A stretch of 57,888 nucleotides of DNA from Kiritimatiellia bacterium (lineage in GTDB: Bacteria; Verrucomicrobiota; Kiritimatiellia; JAFGHX01): NCBI GenBank assembly GCA_016929905.1, contig JAFGHX010000039.1, positions 1 to 57,888 on the forward strand, given 5' to 3'. Positions 1 to 7,184 of this stretch are shown piece after piece. The position numbers were made by a program, and so were the translations under genes. The notes under the pieces were generated by a model. That model made no database searches and had not been told where the DNA came from. It saw only the letters and a program-made list of their open reading frames with translations. Position 1 is the first letter of the stretch, and each line of letters begins with the position of its first letter.

Positions 1-158
1 AAGCTATCTGAGCGAAGGCGGGCCGCGCCCGCCGAAGCTATCTGAGCGAAGGCGGGCCGCGCCCGCCGAAGCTATCTGAGCGAAGGCAGGCCGCGCCCGC
101 CGAAGCTATCTGAGCGAAGGCGGGCCGCGCCCGCCGAAGCTATCTGAGCGAAGGCGGG
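1..158. repeat. 34-bp tandem repeat, about 4.6 copies
   Basis: A 34-bp unit beginning AAGCTATCTGAGCGAAGGCG is repeated head to tail from base 1. The copies start at 1, 35, 69 and 103, with a partial fifth at 137. One copy carries a single G-to-A change. Each unit contains a short GGC/GCC dyad. The array may continue left of the window. Its core, GCGAAGGCGGGC, recurs at about 36180, 49546 and 56686, so this looks like a local expansion of a dispersed repeat. There are no unique spacers, so it is not a CRISPR array. Confidence 0.9.
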
Positions 159-179
159 TTCTCGAGCACGTTCAGAGAC

Positions 180-368
180 TCACCGGTCGCCGGATTCCTG
201 AAGCGGCATCGGATTGCACAGGTTCCGCGCCGAATCTGCCACGCGACCGCAGTTGAAGCAGATGTGCGTCGGATCGCGCACCAGTTCCCGAATCTCGTCG
301 AACAAATCCTTGCTCGCCAGCACGCAGAGATGGCCCTGGTGGTCGCCCTTGCAGATCTTCTTGCCCAT
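180..368 (-). CDS. small Cys-rich protein, possible metal-binding knuckle
   Basis: A 62-residue protein starting at the ATG at 366-368, which has GGGAGG about 8 nt upstream. A longer in-frame start at 455 would add 29 residues encoded by a purine-rich repeat and is less likely. The protein has an early ICKGDHQGHLCVLASKD stretch, then a central CFNCGR (CxxC) and a LCNPMPL tail, giving several Cys and His that could bind zinc or iron. I do not recognise a named family. It stands alone between the 34-bp repeat array and the IclR gene on the other strand. Function unknown; real-gene status rests on the RBS and the non-random Cys pattern. Confidence 0.6.
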   Translation of the reverse strand: MGKKICKGDHQGHLCVLASKDLFDEIRELVRDPTHICFNCGRVADSARNLCNPMPLQESGDR

Positions 369-384
369 GTCTATCGCCCTCCCT

Positions 385-440
385 GTCTCTGTCATAATCT
401 TTGCCGTGAGCTTTGTCGTAATCTTTGTCGCAACCTCCGT
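385..440 (-). repeat. purine-rich GACAAAGA-type degenerate repeat
   Basis: On the - strand this stretch reads as four imperfect copies of a 12-nt word like GACAAAGATTAC, ending in the GGGAGG that serves the downstream small gene. A similar string lies at 53904-53937, before the start of the second DUF1570 gene, and looser versions fill 18620-18735 and 24060-24190. Confidence 0.55.
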
Positions 441-649
441 CACGCCCCTTCCCAATCTCTCCCTCGCCCCCCGGTCCCGCCCGCGGCGGCACCGGCGGCG
501 GCAAGCGGACGCGGCGTGCCCTCTGCCCGCGCCGCCCGCAGTCTAGGCCAGTCGCCGTGAGCCCGTCAAGCCACGCCCGCCGCCGGTCAGTCGAAAGCGG
601 GCGCGTGCGGAAGCCGATCGGCGCCACTCGCCGCCGCGCCGTTTCGGGG

Positions 650-679
650 TTGACACCCCGGGCCCGGTAATTCTATATT
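650..679 (+). promoter_or_regulatory. sigma-70-type promoter of the IclR-sulfatase operon
   Basis: TTGACA at 650-655 and TATATT at 674-679 are separated by 18 bp. This is the best -35/-10 match noticed in the window. The predicted transcript would start near 686, only about 11 nt before the chosen ATG at 697, so the mRNA would be almost leaderless, consistent with no Shine-Dalgarno. Confidence 0.6.
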
Positions 680-703
680 TGAAACGTATTCGATATATGA
701 AAC
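674..703. promoter_or_regulatory. candidate autoregulatory operator (direct repeat TATxTxTGAAAC)
   Basis: TATATTTGAAAC (674-685) and GATATATGAAAC (692-703) form a direct repeat with an 18-bp period. It overlaps the -10 box and start codon of the IclR gene. IclR-family proteins usually repress their own promoter, so this is the natural place for an operator. Binding is inferred only. Confidence 0.35.
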
Positions 704-1503
704 AATCGTCCATACGCTACGAGGCGCCGGCGCTGGCGCGCGGGATCGAGGTCTTGCGGGCCCTGGAACAGGATGGGCCGCTGACGCTGGAAGGGTTGGC
801 CAGGGCGGTACAGGCGCCGAAATCCTCGCTGCTGCGCATTCTGAACACGCTGATCGCGCTGAACCTCGCCGCACGCGACGATACCGACAAGCACTATCAC
901 GCGCAGGCCTCGCTCGTGGAATTCGATCGCAACCCCCAGCGTTTCACCCGGCGCGTGTCCCAGGCGCTGCAACGGCTGGCCGACGGGACGGCCTGCACGG
1001 CCGAATGGTACGTCCCGGGCAAGAGCGGCATGGTCCTGGTGCAGCGGGCGGTTCCGCCGCGCCGCGAGGTGCGGGTGATGGCGCGCATCGGGTTCGTGCG
1101 GCCGTGGCACGGGGAGTTGGAGGCCGTCTCGTGCCTCGCCGCCGCCTGGCACGGCCGGCAGGCGCGTGCCGCCGGCTGGTGGGCCTATGTGCGCGACGGA
1201 GTCGAAGGCAAGCTCGCGGCGAAGCTGGCGGCGGAGCGCGTTGCGTCGGCGCGGCGCCTGGGGCACGCGGCGGATGAGCACTTCAACACGCACGGCGTTC
1301 GGCGCATGGCCTGCGTGGTTCTGGAACAGAACGAGCTGGCCGGCATCGTGGCACTGGCCGAGAATTTCATGCCGGAAGGGGACGCCTCGCGCCCCGCGCG
1401 CCTGCGCGCACTGGCGAACGCGGCCGCCGGGCTGTGCGAGAACACCGCTTTCACGTTCGAGTTCGACGACAAGGCAAACGGCGAAAGGAGCCTGGAGAAA
1501 TGA
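697..1503 (+). CDS. IclR family transcriptional regulator
   Basis: A 268-residue DNA-binding regulator. The N-terminal winged helix-turn-helix (about residues 8-70) has the IclR pattern: ALARGIEVLRALEQDGPLTL, a recognition helix with PKSSLLRIL, then a wing. The remaining ~180 residues fit the GAF-like effector domain. ATG 697 is preferred over TTG 679 because 679 lies inside the -10 box. The TGA overlaps the ATG of the following sulfatase (ATGA), so the two are translationally coupled. By context it probably controls the two sulfatases in response to a sugar or sulfated-glycan breakdown product; that link is inference. Family call is firm, ligand unknown. Confidence 0.88.
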   Translation: MKQSSIRYEAPALARGIEVLRALEQDGPLTLEGLARAVQAPKSSLLRILNTLIALNLAARDDTDKHYHAQASLVEFDRNPQRFTRRVSQALQRLADGTACTAEWYVPGKSGMVLVQRAVPPRREVRVMARIGFVRPWHGELEAVSCLAAAWHGRQARAAGWWAYVRDGVEGKLAAKLAAERVASARRLGHAADEHFNTHGVRRMACVVLEQNELAGIVALAENFMPEGDASRPARLRALANAAAGLCENTAFTFEFDDKANGERSLEK

Positions 1504-2966
1504 GAATCCTGTACCTTGACCTGGACACGCTGCGGCCGGACCACCTCGGCTGTTACGGGTACCACCGCAACACCTCGCCCAACATCGACCGGATCGCGGC
1601 GCAAGGCGTGCGGTTCGACAACACGCACTGTTCCGACGCGCCCTGCCTGCCCTCGCGCACGGCGCTGATGAGCGGCATGTTCGGGATCCACACCGGCGTG
1701 GTCGGCCACGGCGGCACGTGCGCCGATATCCGGATCGAGGGCAGCCCGCGCGGGTTCAAGGACCGGCTGTGGCGCCAGAGCCTGCCGGGCTTTCTGCGCA
1801 CCGCCGGGCTCAAGACCGTCTCGATCAGCCCGTTCGCCGAGCGGCATTCCTCGTGGAGCTTCTACGCCGGGTTCAGCGAGATGCACAACACCGGCAAGTC
1901 CGGCAGCGAATCCGCCGAAGAGATCACCCCCACGGTGCTGAAGTGGATCGAAGCCAACGCCAAGGCGGACAACTGGTTCCTGCAGGTGAACTACTGGGAT
2001 CCGCATACCCAGTACCGGGCGCCCGTATCGTTCGGCAACCCGTTCAAGGACGAGCCCATCCCCGACTGGATCACGCCCGAGGTCCTGGCCCGGCACCGCA
2101 AGAAGGTCGGCCCGTTCAGCGCACAGGAACTGGCGATGTACACGAACGTGGTCAAGGACAACCCTCGCTACCCCGGCGAGCTGAAAGACATGGCCGACCT
2201 GCACAAGCTGTTCGACGGCTACGACTGCGGGATCGCGTTCATGGACAGCCATATCGGCCGGCTGTTCGACGCCTTCGAGGCCGCCGGGGTGATGGACGAG
2301 CTGATCGTCATCATCAGCTCCGACCACGCGGAAAACATGGGCGAGCTCGGCATCTACGCCGAACACAGCACCGCCAACTCGATCGTCACCCGCATCCCGA
2401 TGATCGTGCGCTGGCCCGGCTGCAAGGCCGGCCACGTCGACACGGGCCTGCACTACAACCTCGACCTGGCCCCTACCCTGGCGGACATGCTCGGCAAGGA
2501 GCCGGTCGGGCGCTGGGACGGGCAAAGCTATGCACCCGCCATCCGCGCGGGCCAAGACTGCGGGCGCGACTATCTCGTGCTGAGCCAGTGCTGCCACGTC
2601 TGCCAGCGCGGCGTGCGGTTCGGCCCCTGGATGTACGTGCGCACCTATCACGACGGCTACCATCTGTTCCCCGACGACATGCTGTTCAACGTGCAGGACG
2701 ATCCGCACGAGCAGGTCAATCTGGCCGAAAAACATCCCGAAGTCTGTCGAGAGGCCGTCTATCTGCTGACCCAGTGGCACGACGCGATGATGAAGACGAT
2801 GCCGTTCGAGCCACGCGACGCCGACCCGCTGTGGACGGTCATACGCGAGGGCGGGCCCCTTCACGCCCGGGGCCAACTCAAAGCCTATTGCGAACGGCTG
2901 CAGCAGACGGGCCGGGGCGACGCGATTCCCGAACTCAAACGCCGGCATCCGGGCGAGTTCGCCTAG
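1500..2966 (+). CDS. formylglycine-dependent sulfatase (S1 type)
   Basis: A 488-residue alkaline-phosphatase-superfamily sulfatase. It starts MRILYLDLDTLRPDHLGCYG, with the metal-binding Asp pair near the N-terminus. The C-x-P-S-R signature CLPSR has Cys49 as the residue converted to formylglycine. A later SSDHAENMG supplies the second metal-site Asp/His. No signal peptide is evident, so it may act in the cytoplasm or be exported another way. The start overlaps the IclR stop, with GGAG just upstream. It probably removes sulfate esters from a glycan; the exact substrate cannot be read from the sequence. The second sulfatase follows 150 bp downstream. Confidence 0.9.
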   Translation: MRILYLDLDTLRPDHLGCYGYHRNTSPNIDRIAAQGVRFDNTHCSDAPCLPSRTALMSGMFGIHTGVVGHGGTCADIRIEGSPRGFKDRLWRQSLPGFLRTAGLKTVSISPFAERHSSWSFYAGFSEMHNTGKSGSESAEEITPTVLKWIEANAKADNWFLQVNYWDPHTQYRAPVSFGNPFKDEPIPDWITPEVLARHRKKVGPFSAQELAMYTNVVKDNPRYPGELKDMADLHKLFDGYDCGIAFMDSHIGRLFDAFEAAGVMDELIVIISSDHAENMGELGIYAEHSTANSIVTRIPMIVRWPGCKAGHVDTGLHYNLDLAPTLADMLGKEPVGRWDGQSYAPAIRAGQDCGRDYLVLSQCCHVCQRGVRFGPWMYVRTYHDGYHLFPDDMLFNVQDDPHEQVNLAEKHPEVCREAVYLLTQWHDAMMKTMPFEPRDADPLWTVIREGGPLHARGQLKAYCERLQQTGRGDAIPELKRRHPGEFA

Positions 2967-2969
2967 ACG

Positions 2970-3094
2970 GAGGAGTCGAAGGTCAAGAGCCGGAGGGGTC
3001 GAAAGTCGGAAAGTCAAAGGTCGAAGGTCGGGGACGCAGAACCCGCGCCTATGGACCTTCGACTTTCGACCTTCGGACCTTCGACCTTTTTTCG
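2970..3094. repeat. GTCGAAGGTC-type inverted/direct repeat, terminator-like
   Basis: The gap between the two sulfatases is filled with variants of GTCGAAGGTC and GTCGAAAGTC on one side (about 2976-3029). Their reverse complements GACCTTCGAC and GACTTTCGAC lie on the other (about 3054-3088). These can fold into a long hairpin that runs into a T6 tract at about 3087-3092. It could end or weaken transcription between the two sulfatases, or simply be a dispersed repeat. No ORF is supported here. Confidence 0.6.
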
Positions 3095-3118
3095 AGCGAA
3101 GCGAGAAAAGGAGATGCC

Positions 3119-4513
3119 ATGCGCGAGAAGAGCCCGAACATCCTGTTCATCATGTCCGACGACCACGCCTCGCACGCGATGAGCGGCTACGCCAGCCGCA
3201 TCAACGAGACGCCGAACCTGGACCGCATCGCCGCGGGCGGCATGCGGTTCGACAACTGTTTCTGCACCAACTCCATCTGCACGCCGAGCCGCGCGGTGAT
3301 CCTCACGGGCACGCACAGCCACGTCAACGGCGTCACCACACTCGCTTCCCGTATCGACAACCGCCTGCTCACCTACCCGAAACTCCTGCAGACGCAGGGC
3401 TATCAGACCGCGATCGCGGGCAAATGGCATCTCGGCCAGGGCCCGCAGCACTGGCCGACCGGGTTCGACTACTGGTGCGTGCTGCCCGGCCAGGGCCTGT
3501 ACCACAACCCGAAAATGGTCGAGATGGAGCAGGAAAAGGTAGTCCGCGGTTATGCGACCGACATCATCACCGACCTGTCCCTGCAGTTCCTCGAGCAGCG
3601 CGACAAGAGCCGGCCCTTCTGCCTGATGTGCCACCACAAGGCGCCGCACCGGCCCTGGGAGCCCGACGCGGCGCACGCGCTGATGTACGAAAACACCGCG
3701 ATTCCGGAACCGAACACCTTCGACGACGACTACAGCAACCGCGCCCGGGCCGCCGTCGAGGCCGAGATGCAGATGTGGCACTTGACCGAACGCGACCTCA
3801 AGCAGCCGGTCCCCGCCGGCCTGTCCCGCGCGGAAGAGAAGAGCTGGCGCTACCAGCGCTACATCAAGGACTACCTGCGTTGCATCGCGAGCATCGACGA
3901 CAACGTCGGCCGGCTGCTCGACTATCTCGACGCCGAGGGGCTCGCCGAGGACACGATCGTGATCTACACCTCCGATCAGGGCTTCTTCCTCGGCGATCAC
4001 GGCTGGTTCGACAAACGGTTCATGTACGAGGAATCGCTGCGCATGCCGTTCGTCATCCGCTACCCGCGCGAGATCAAGCCCGAGTCCGTCAACCGGGACA
4101 TGATCCTGAACCTCGATTTTGCGCCGACCTTCCTGGACTATGCGGGAATCGAGGTGCCCGCGGACATGCAGGGCGCCAGCTTCCGCCCGCTGCTGCAGGG
4201 CTACCGCCCGGCGGGTTGGCAGGAATCGATGTATTACCGCTACTGGATGCACCGTGGCGGCGGGCACAAAGTCTGCGCGCACTACGGGGTGCGCACCCTC
4301 ACCCACAAGCTCATCTATTATTATGGGCAGCCCTGCGGTCAGCCGGGCACCGCGGACGAGCCGCGCGAGCCGGAATGGGAGCTGTTCGACCTCGAGACGG
4401 ACCCCTGCGAGCTGAACAGCGTCTACCACGACCCCGCCCGTGCCGGCGTGGTCAAGACGCTGACGGCGGAACTCGAACGCCTCCAGGCCGCCTGCGGCGA
4501 CGAACCCGCCTGA
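3119..4513 (+). CDS. formylglycine-dependent sulfatase, mucin/glucosamine-6-sulfatase-like
   Basis: A 464-residue sulfatase. ATG 3119 has AAAAGGAG 5-6 nt upstream; the open frame further upstream overlaps the first sulfatase and is spurious. Early PNILFIMSDDHASHAMSGY gives the metal Asp pair, and CTPSR with Cys54 gives the formylglycine site. AGKWHLGQGP is the conserved Lys/His segment, and YTSDQGFFLGDHGWFDKR closes the active site. The layout resembles mucin-desulfating or N-acetylglucosamine-6-sulfatase relatives, but substrate assignment is uncertain. No clear signal peptide. It shares the IclR-controlled neighbourhood with the first sulfatase. Confidence 0.9.
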   Translation: MREKSPNILFIMSDDHASHAMSGYASRINETPNLDRIAAGGMRFDNCFCTNSICTPSRAVILTGTHSHVNGVTTLASRIDNRLLTYPKLLQTQGYQTAIAGKWHLGQGPQHWPTGFDYWCVLPGQGLYHNPKMVEMEQEKVVRGYATDIITDLSLQFLEQRDKSRPFCLMCHHKAPHRPWEPDAAHALMYENTAIPEPNTFDDDYSNRARAAVEAEMQMWHLTERDLKQPVPAGLSRAEEKSWRYQRYIKDYLRCIASIDDNVGRLLDYLDAEGLAEDTIVIYTSDQGFFLGDHGWFDKRFMYEESLRMPFVIRYPREIKPESVNRDMILNLDFAPTFLDYAGIEVPADMQGASFRPLLQGYRPAGWQESMYYRYWMHRGGGHKVCAHYGVRTLTHKLIYYYGQPCGQPGTADEPREPEWELFDLETDPCELNSVYHDPARAGVVKTLTAELERLQAACGDEPA

Positions 4514-4646
4514 GCAGGCGGCAAAGTGAGAGCCCTTCCGGCAGACGCGCCGCGCGGGAGCGGAGGCGGAGCCGTTCGTCCGGGTCGACCCACCGGTGTC
4601 GTAGGCTTTGTCGAGAGTCGCGGGCGCGCACGACCGGCTTTCCGCG

Positions 4647-4813
4647 ACAGCCGTTCTCATTATGGTGCTGCGCCCGCTTGTAGTGTCGAAGATCCGCCTG
4701 TGGTGGAAGCCCCGTAAGGGGCGTTCCCGGGACCGAACGGTGCACGCGGACAGCCCTTACGGGCTTGACTACGAACGAATGTCTCCATGCCTCGCCACAA
4801 TGAGAACGGCTGC
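4647..4813. mobile_element. MITE-like 167-bp element with 19-bp imperfect terminal inverted repeats
   Basis: ACAGCCGTTCTCATTATGG (4647-4665) pairs with CCACAATGAGAACGGCTGC (4795-4813), 17 of 19 positions complementary. Inside lie two more dyads around AGCCCCGTAAGGGGC and CAGCCCTTACGGGCTT. There is no supported ORF. The compact size, terminal repeats and position between two transcription units suggest a non-autonomous element, but no target duplication was identified. The remaining 4514-4646 bases show nothing I can name. Confidence 0.4.
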
Positions 4814-4822
4814 TTTCCGGAC

Positions 4823-4851
4823 TTGATTACCGGCCATACCCGTCGTAGTGT
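4823..4851 (+). promoter_or_regulatory. candidate promoter of the PP2C gene
   Basis: TTGATT (4823-4828), 17-bp spacer, TAGTGT (4846-4851). The predicted start of transcription would coincide with the ATG at 4858, giving a leaderless mRNA and explaining the absence of a Shine-Dalgarno. The -10 match is weak. Confidence 0.35.
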
Positions 4852-4857
4852 TTGCAG

Positions 4858-6126
4858 ATGACTATCCTGGCCTATGGCGAAACAGACATCGGCATGGTAC
4901 GGCAGACCAATGAAGACAGCCTGCTTGTACACGCGCCGCCCGACTCCGACGTGGCCTTGATCGTGGTAGCAGACGGCGTAGGCGGCTCGAGGGGCGGCGA
5001 CGTGGCCAGCAAGATGCTGGTCGAGAACGTGCGGGCCGAGTTCGAGGCCGTGCGCGATCGGTTCGCCAAGTACACCGCTGCCCGGGACAGGAAGCTGCGC
5101 TTCCCGCTCCTCCGTCTCCTCAGGAAAATCATGGCCAGCACAACCTACAAGATCTTCTCCGCGGCCGCGGCGCACCGGGAATACGCCGGCATGAGCACCA
5201 CGGCCGTAGTGCTCATTCTGGCCAACGAAGGTGCCTTCATCGCCCACGCCGGCGACAGCAGGGCCTACCTGGTTCGCGACGGGTGGATCTACCGCCTCAC
5301 CGAAGACCACACGCTCACGAGCGAGCAACTCGCCTCGGGCAAGATTTCACCCGCAGAGGCCGACACCCACCAGGAAGGCCACATCTTGACACGGTCGATC
5401 GGCGCGGAGCCCAAGTCTGAGATCGACACCGTCTTCCTTCGCGTCCAGCCGCATGACCGCTTTCTGTTGTGTTCGGACGGACTGCACGCCTACATAACCG
5501 GCAACGAGCTGCGGGACCTGAGCTCGGAAACCAGGGATCCGGAGCGGCTGGTCCAATATCTCATTGGCGAAGCGAAACGCCGGGGTAGCCAAGACAACAT
5601 TACCCTCGCCGTAGCCGAACCCCTCTCGGAACAGAGGGCTCGGCCGGAGATGGCGCTCCATGCCAAGATCAAGTTCCTGCGCCGTCTCGTTCTCTTCGAC
5701 GACCTGTCCGACTACGAGATCCTGCATCTGCTCCGGATCATCTACACGCAGAAAAGGGCGAAGGGAGAACACATCATTCGTGAAGGGGAAGAAGGCGACG
5801 AACTGTTTGTTCTGGTTGACGGGACTGCAGGGGTGACGCTCAAAGGCAGGACCCTGAGCGCCATAGGACCGGGCGGCCATTTCGGCGAGATGTCGTTGAC
5901 CGAAAACGTGACACGTTCGGCCACCGTGACTGCGCTGTCCGATGTCACGCTCCTGACAATCAAGCAGTCCGATTTCATGCGCATTCTCAAGGACGACCCG
6001 CCGCTGGCCACCAAGCTGCTTCTCAAGCTCCTGCGCCAGAGTTCTTCGCGCCTCAGGTCGATGTCGAAAGAAGTGTCGCAGACTCCGGATGCGCGTGGCG
6101 CAGGACGCGCCGATCAGGCCTTGTGA
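4858..6126 (+). CDS. PP2C-type protein phosphatase fused to a cyclic-nucleotide-binding domain
   Basis: A 422-residue two-domain signalling protein. Residues 1-250 are a PPM/PP2C Ser/Thr phosphatase with the metal-binding motifs in order: VVADGVGG, GMSTTAV, HAGDSRAY, LCSDGLH and QDNITLAV. Residues about 270-390 form a cNMP-binding (CAP-like) beta-barrel with GEEGDELFVLVDG and the phosphate cassette GGHFGEMSLTENVTRSATV. The fusion suggests phosphatase activity gated by a cyclic nucleotide, on a serine/threonine kinase or anti-sigma-type target not seen here. It opens the signalling island. Its stop is overlapped by a GTG that opens the aminotransferase remnant, and the last ~15 residues look like read-through into unrelated DNA. 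Confidence 0.88.
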   Translation: MTILAYGETDIGMVRQTNEDSLLVHAPPDSDVALIVVADGVGGSRGGDVASKMLVENVRAEFEAVRDRFAKYTAARDRKLRFPLLRLLRKIMASTTYKIFSAAAAHREYAGMSTTAVVLILANEGAFIAHAGDSRAYLVRDGWIYRLTEDHTLTSEQLASGKISPAEADTHQEGHILTRSIGAEPKSEIDTVFLRVQPHDRFLLCSDGLHAYITGNELRDLSSETRDPERLVQYLIGEAKRRGSQDNITLAVAEPLSEQRARPEMALHAKIKFLRRLVLFDDLSDYEILHLLRIIYTQKRAKGEHIIREGEEGDELFVLVDGTAGVTLKGRTLSAIGPGGHFGEMSLTENVTRSATVTALSDVTLLTIKQSDFMRILKDDPPLATKLLLKLLRQSSSRLRSMSKEVSQTPDARGAGRADQAL

Positions 6127-6572
6127 ACTCCTGCTACTTGCTGGACCGGCACGTGAAGGGGCAGATCGAGAAGGTGAACCAGGGCTATCGCGAGAAAGCG
6201 CGCATGGCCAGGCGCTGGATCGACGAGAGCCTGGGCGACGCCCTGACGCACTGCTCGGGCGGAAGCGCGGGTTTCTACTACTACCTCACGCTCGACGGGA
6301 TCGAGACGGGCGAGGGTTCCCCGTTCTTCCGCTTCCTTGCCCGCACGACGGGCGACGCAACGGTCGACGGCCCGCCGGGCGCGAAGAAGCCGAGGGTCGT
6401 CCATATCCCCGGCGAATACTGCGTGCATCCGAAGGGCGAACTCGTCGGCCGGGGCAAGACGCAATTGCGCCTCTCCTACGGTTTCGAGGAGCCCGGCAGG
6501 ATCCGCAAGGCGCTGGAACTGATGCGCGAGGCGGTCGCCTTCGCGCGCGCCGGCCGGGCGTCTCTGCTGTAG
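6123..6572 (+). pseudogene. 5'-truncated PLP-dependent aminotransferase (C-terminal domain only)
   Basis: A 149-codon frame opening at a GTG that overlaps the TGA of the PP2C gene. The sequence resembles the small C-terminal domain of fold-type I aminotransferases: GGSAGFYYYLTL, RVVHIPGEYCVHPKG and a TQLRLSYGFEE segment with the carboxylate-binding Arg. The large domain with the PLP lysine is missing, and the upstream frame shows no continuation. It is best read as a remnant left by a deletion or rearrangement at about 6090-6125. It could be expressed by coupling, but it cannot be a functional aminotransferase. Confidence 0.6.
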
Positions 6573-6672
6573 GGGAAAGGCGCCGGGCGGGCACCCCCAA
6601 CCTTGACACAAGCCCCTATTCATGGGACCATATCCCGGGCATGTCAAAGCGCAGGGAGGGGAAAGGGTCCTG

Positions 6673-7122
6673 ATGAAAGAGTTCTCTATCGGCCCGACGC
6701 AGCACGCGTTTGTCGCGGACGGCATCCTGAAGATCGAGCACATCGCCGTCGGCGTCGGGGTCATCCTCTACGCGCCGGCCCGCAAGCAGGCAGCCGGCGT
6801 TCACATTCTCTCGGCCCATTCGACGCTGGAGGCCCCCACCTATCCCGGCCAGTTTGCGAACGTGGCTATTCCCGCCCTCCTCCGGCAACTGGAGCAGAAC
6901 GGGGTGGCGCCTCCTTACTGCGCGGCGATCGCCGGCGGCGCCAGGATGGAAGGGTTTCCGCCCGACAGCCGTTTCGGCGAGAAGCTGGTGGCAGCCGTGA
7001 AAGAAGAATTGACGAAGGCGAGCGTGGATCTGAAAGTGGAACAGACCGGCGGGTCAAAGATGCGCGTCATGGAATTCGACAGCCGGTCGGGCGAGGTGCA
7101 AGTCGCTTTCGAGGATATCTAA
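6673..7122 (+). CDS. CheD-like protein lacking the catalytic cysteine (copy 1)
   Basis: A 149-residue protein with the CheD (chemoreceptor glutamine deamidase) layout. It has a beta-rich start, VGVGVILYAP, a conserved AGVHIL with His44, YPGQFANVAIPALLRQLEQ, AIAGGARM, and a late VEQTGGSKMR. From memory, Thermotoga CheD uses Cys27, His44 and Thr21. Counting here without gaps gives Gly27, His44 and Ile21, so the nucleophile and the Thr are gone. It probably acts by binding partners rather than by deamidation. ATG 6673 has AGGGGAAAGGG upstream; the ATG at 6622 lacks an RBS. A zinc-ribbon HDOD gene follows 62 bp downstream, and a similar pair follows it. Confidence 0.75.
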   Translation: MKEFSIGPTQHAFVADGILKIEHIAVGVGVILYAPARKQAAGVHILSAHSTLEAPTYPGQFANVAIPALLRQLEQNGVAPPYCAAIAGGARMEGFPPDSRFGEKLVAAVKEELTKASVDLKVEQTGGSKMRVMEFDSRSGEVQVAFEDI

Positions 7123-7184
7123 CCGCCTGTTGCGTGTGTGTCGCAGCCGGACAGCGGCTGGGCTCCCGGGCGAGAGCGTGTCGG

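Noticed and set aside
1..158. 34-bp array as a CRISPR
   Set aside because: Repeats are directly adjacent with no unique spacers, and no cas genes are in the window.
1718..3118. Open frame extending the second sulfatase upstream
   Set aside because: It is the wrong frame of the first sulfatase (Arg/Pro/Gly-rich shadow). The sulfatase fold begins at the ATG at 3119 with a good RBS.
6123..6572. Intact small enzyme downstream of the PP2C gene
   Set aside because: Only the C-terminal aminotransferase domain is present; the PLP lysine domain is missing.
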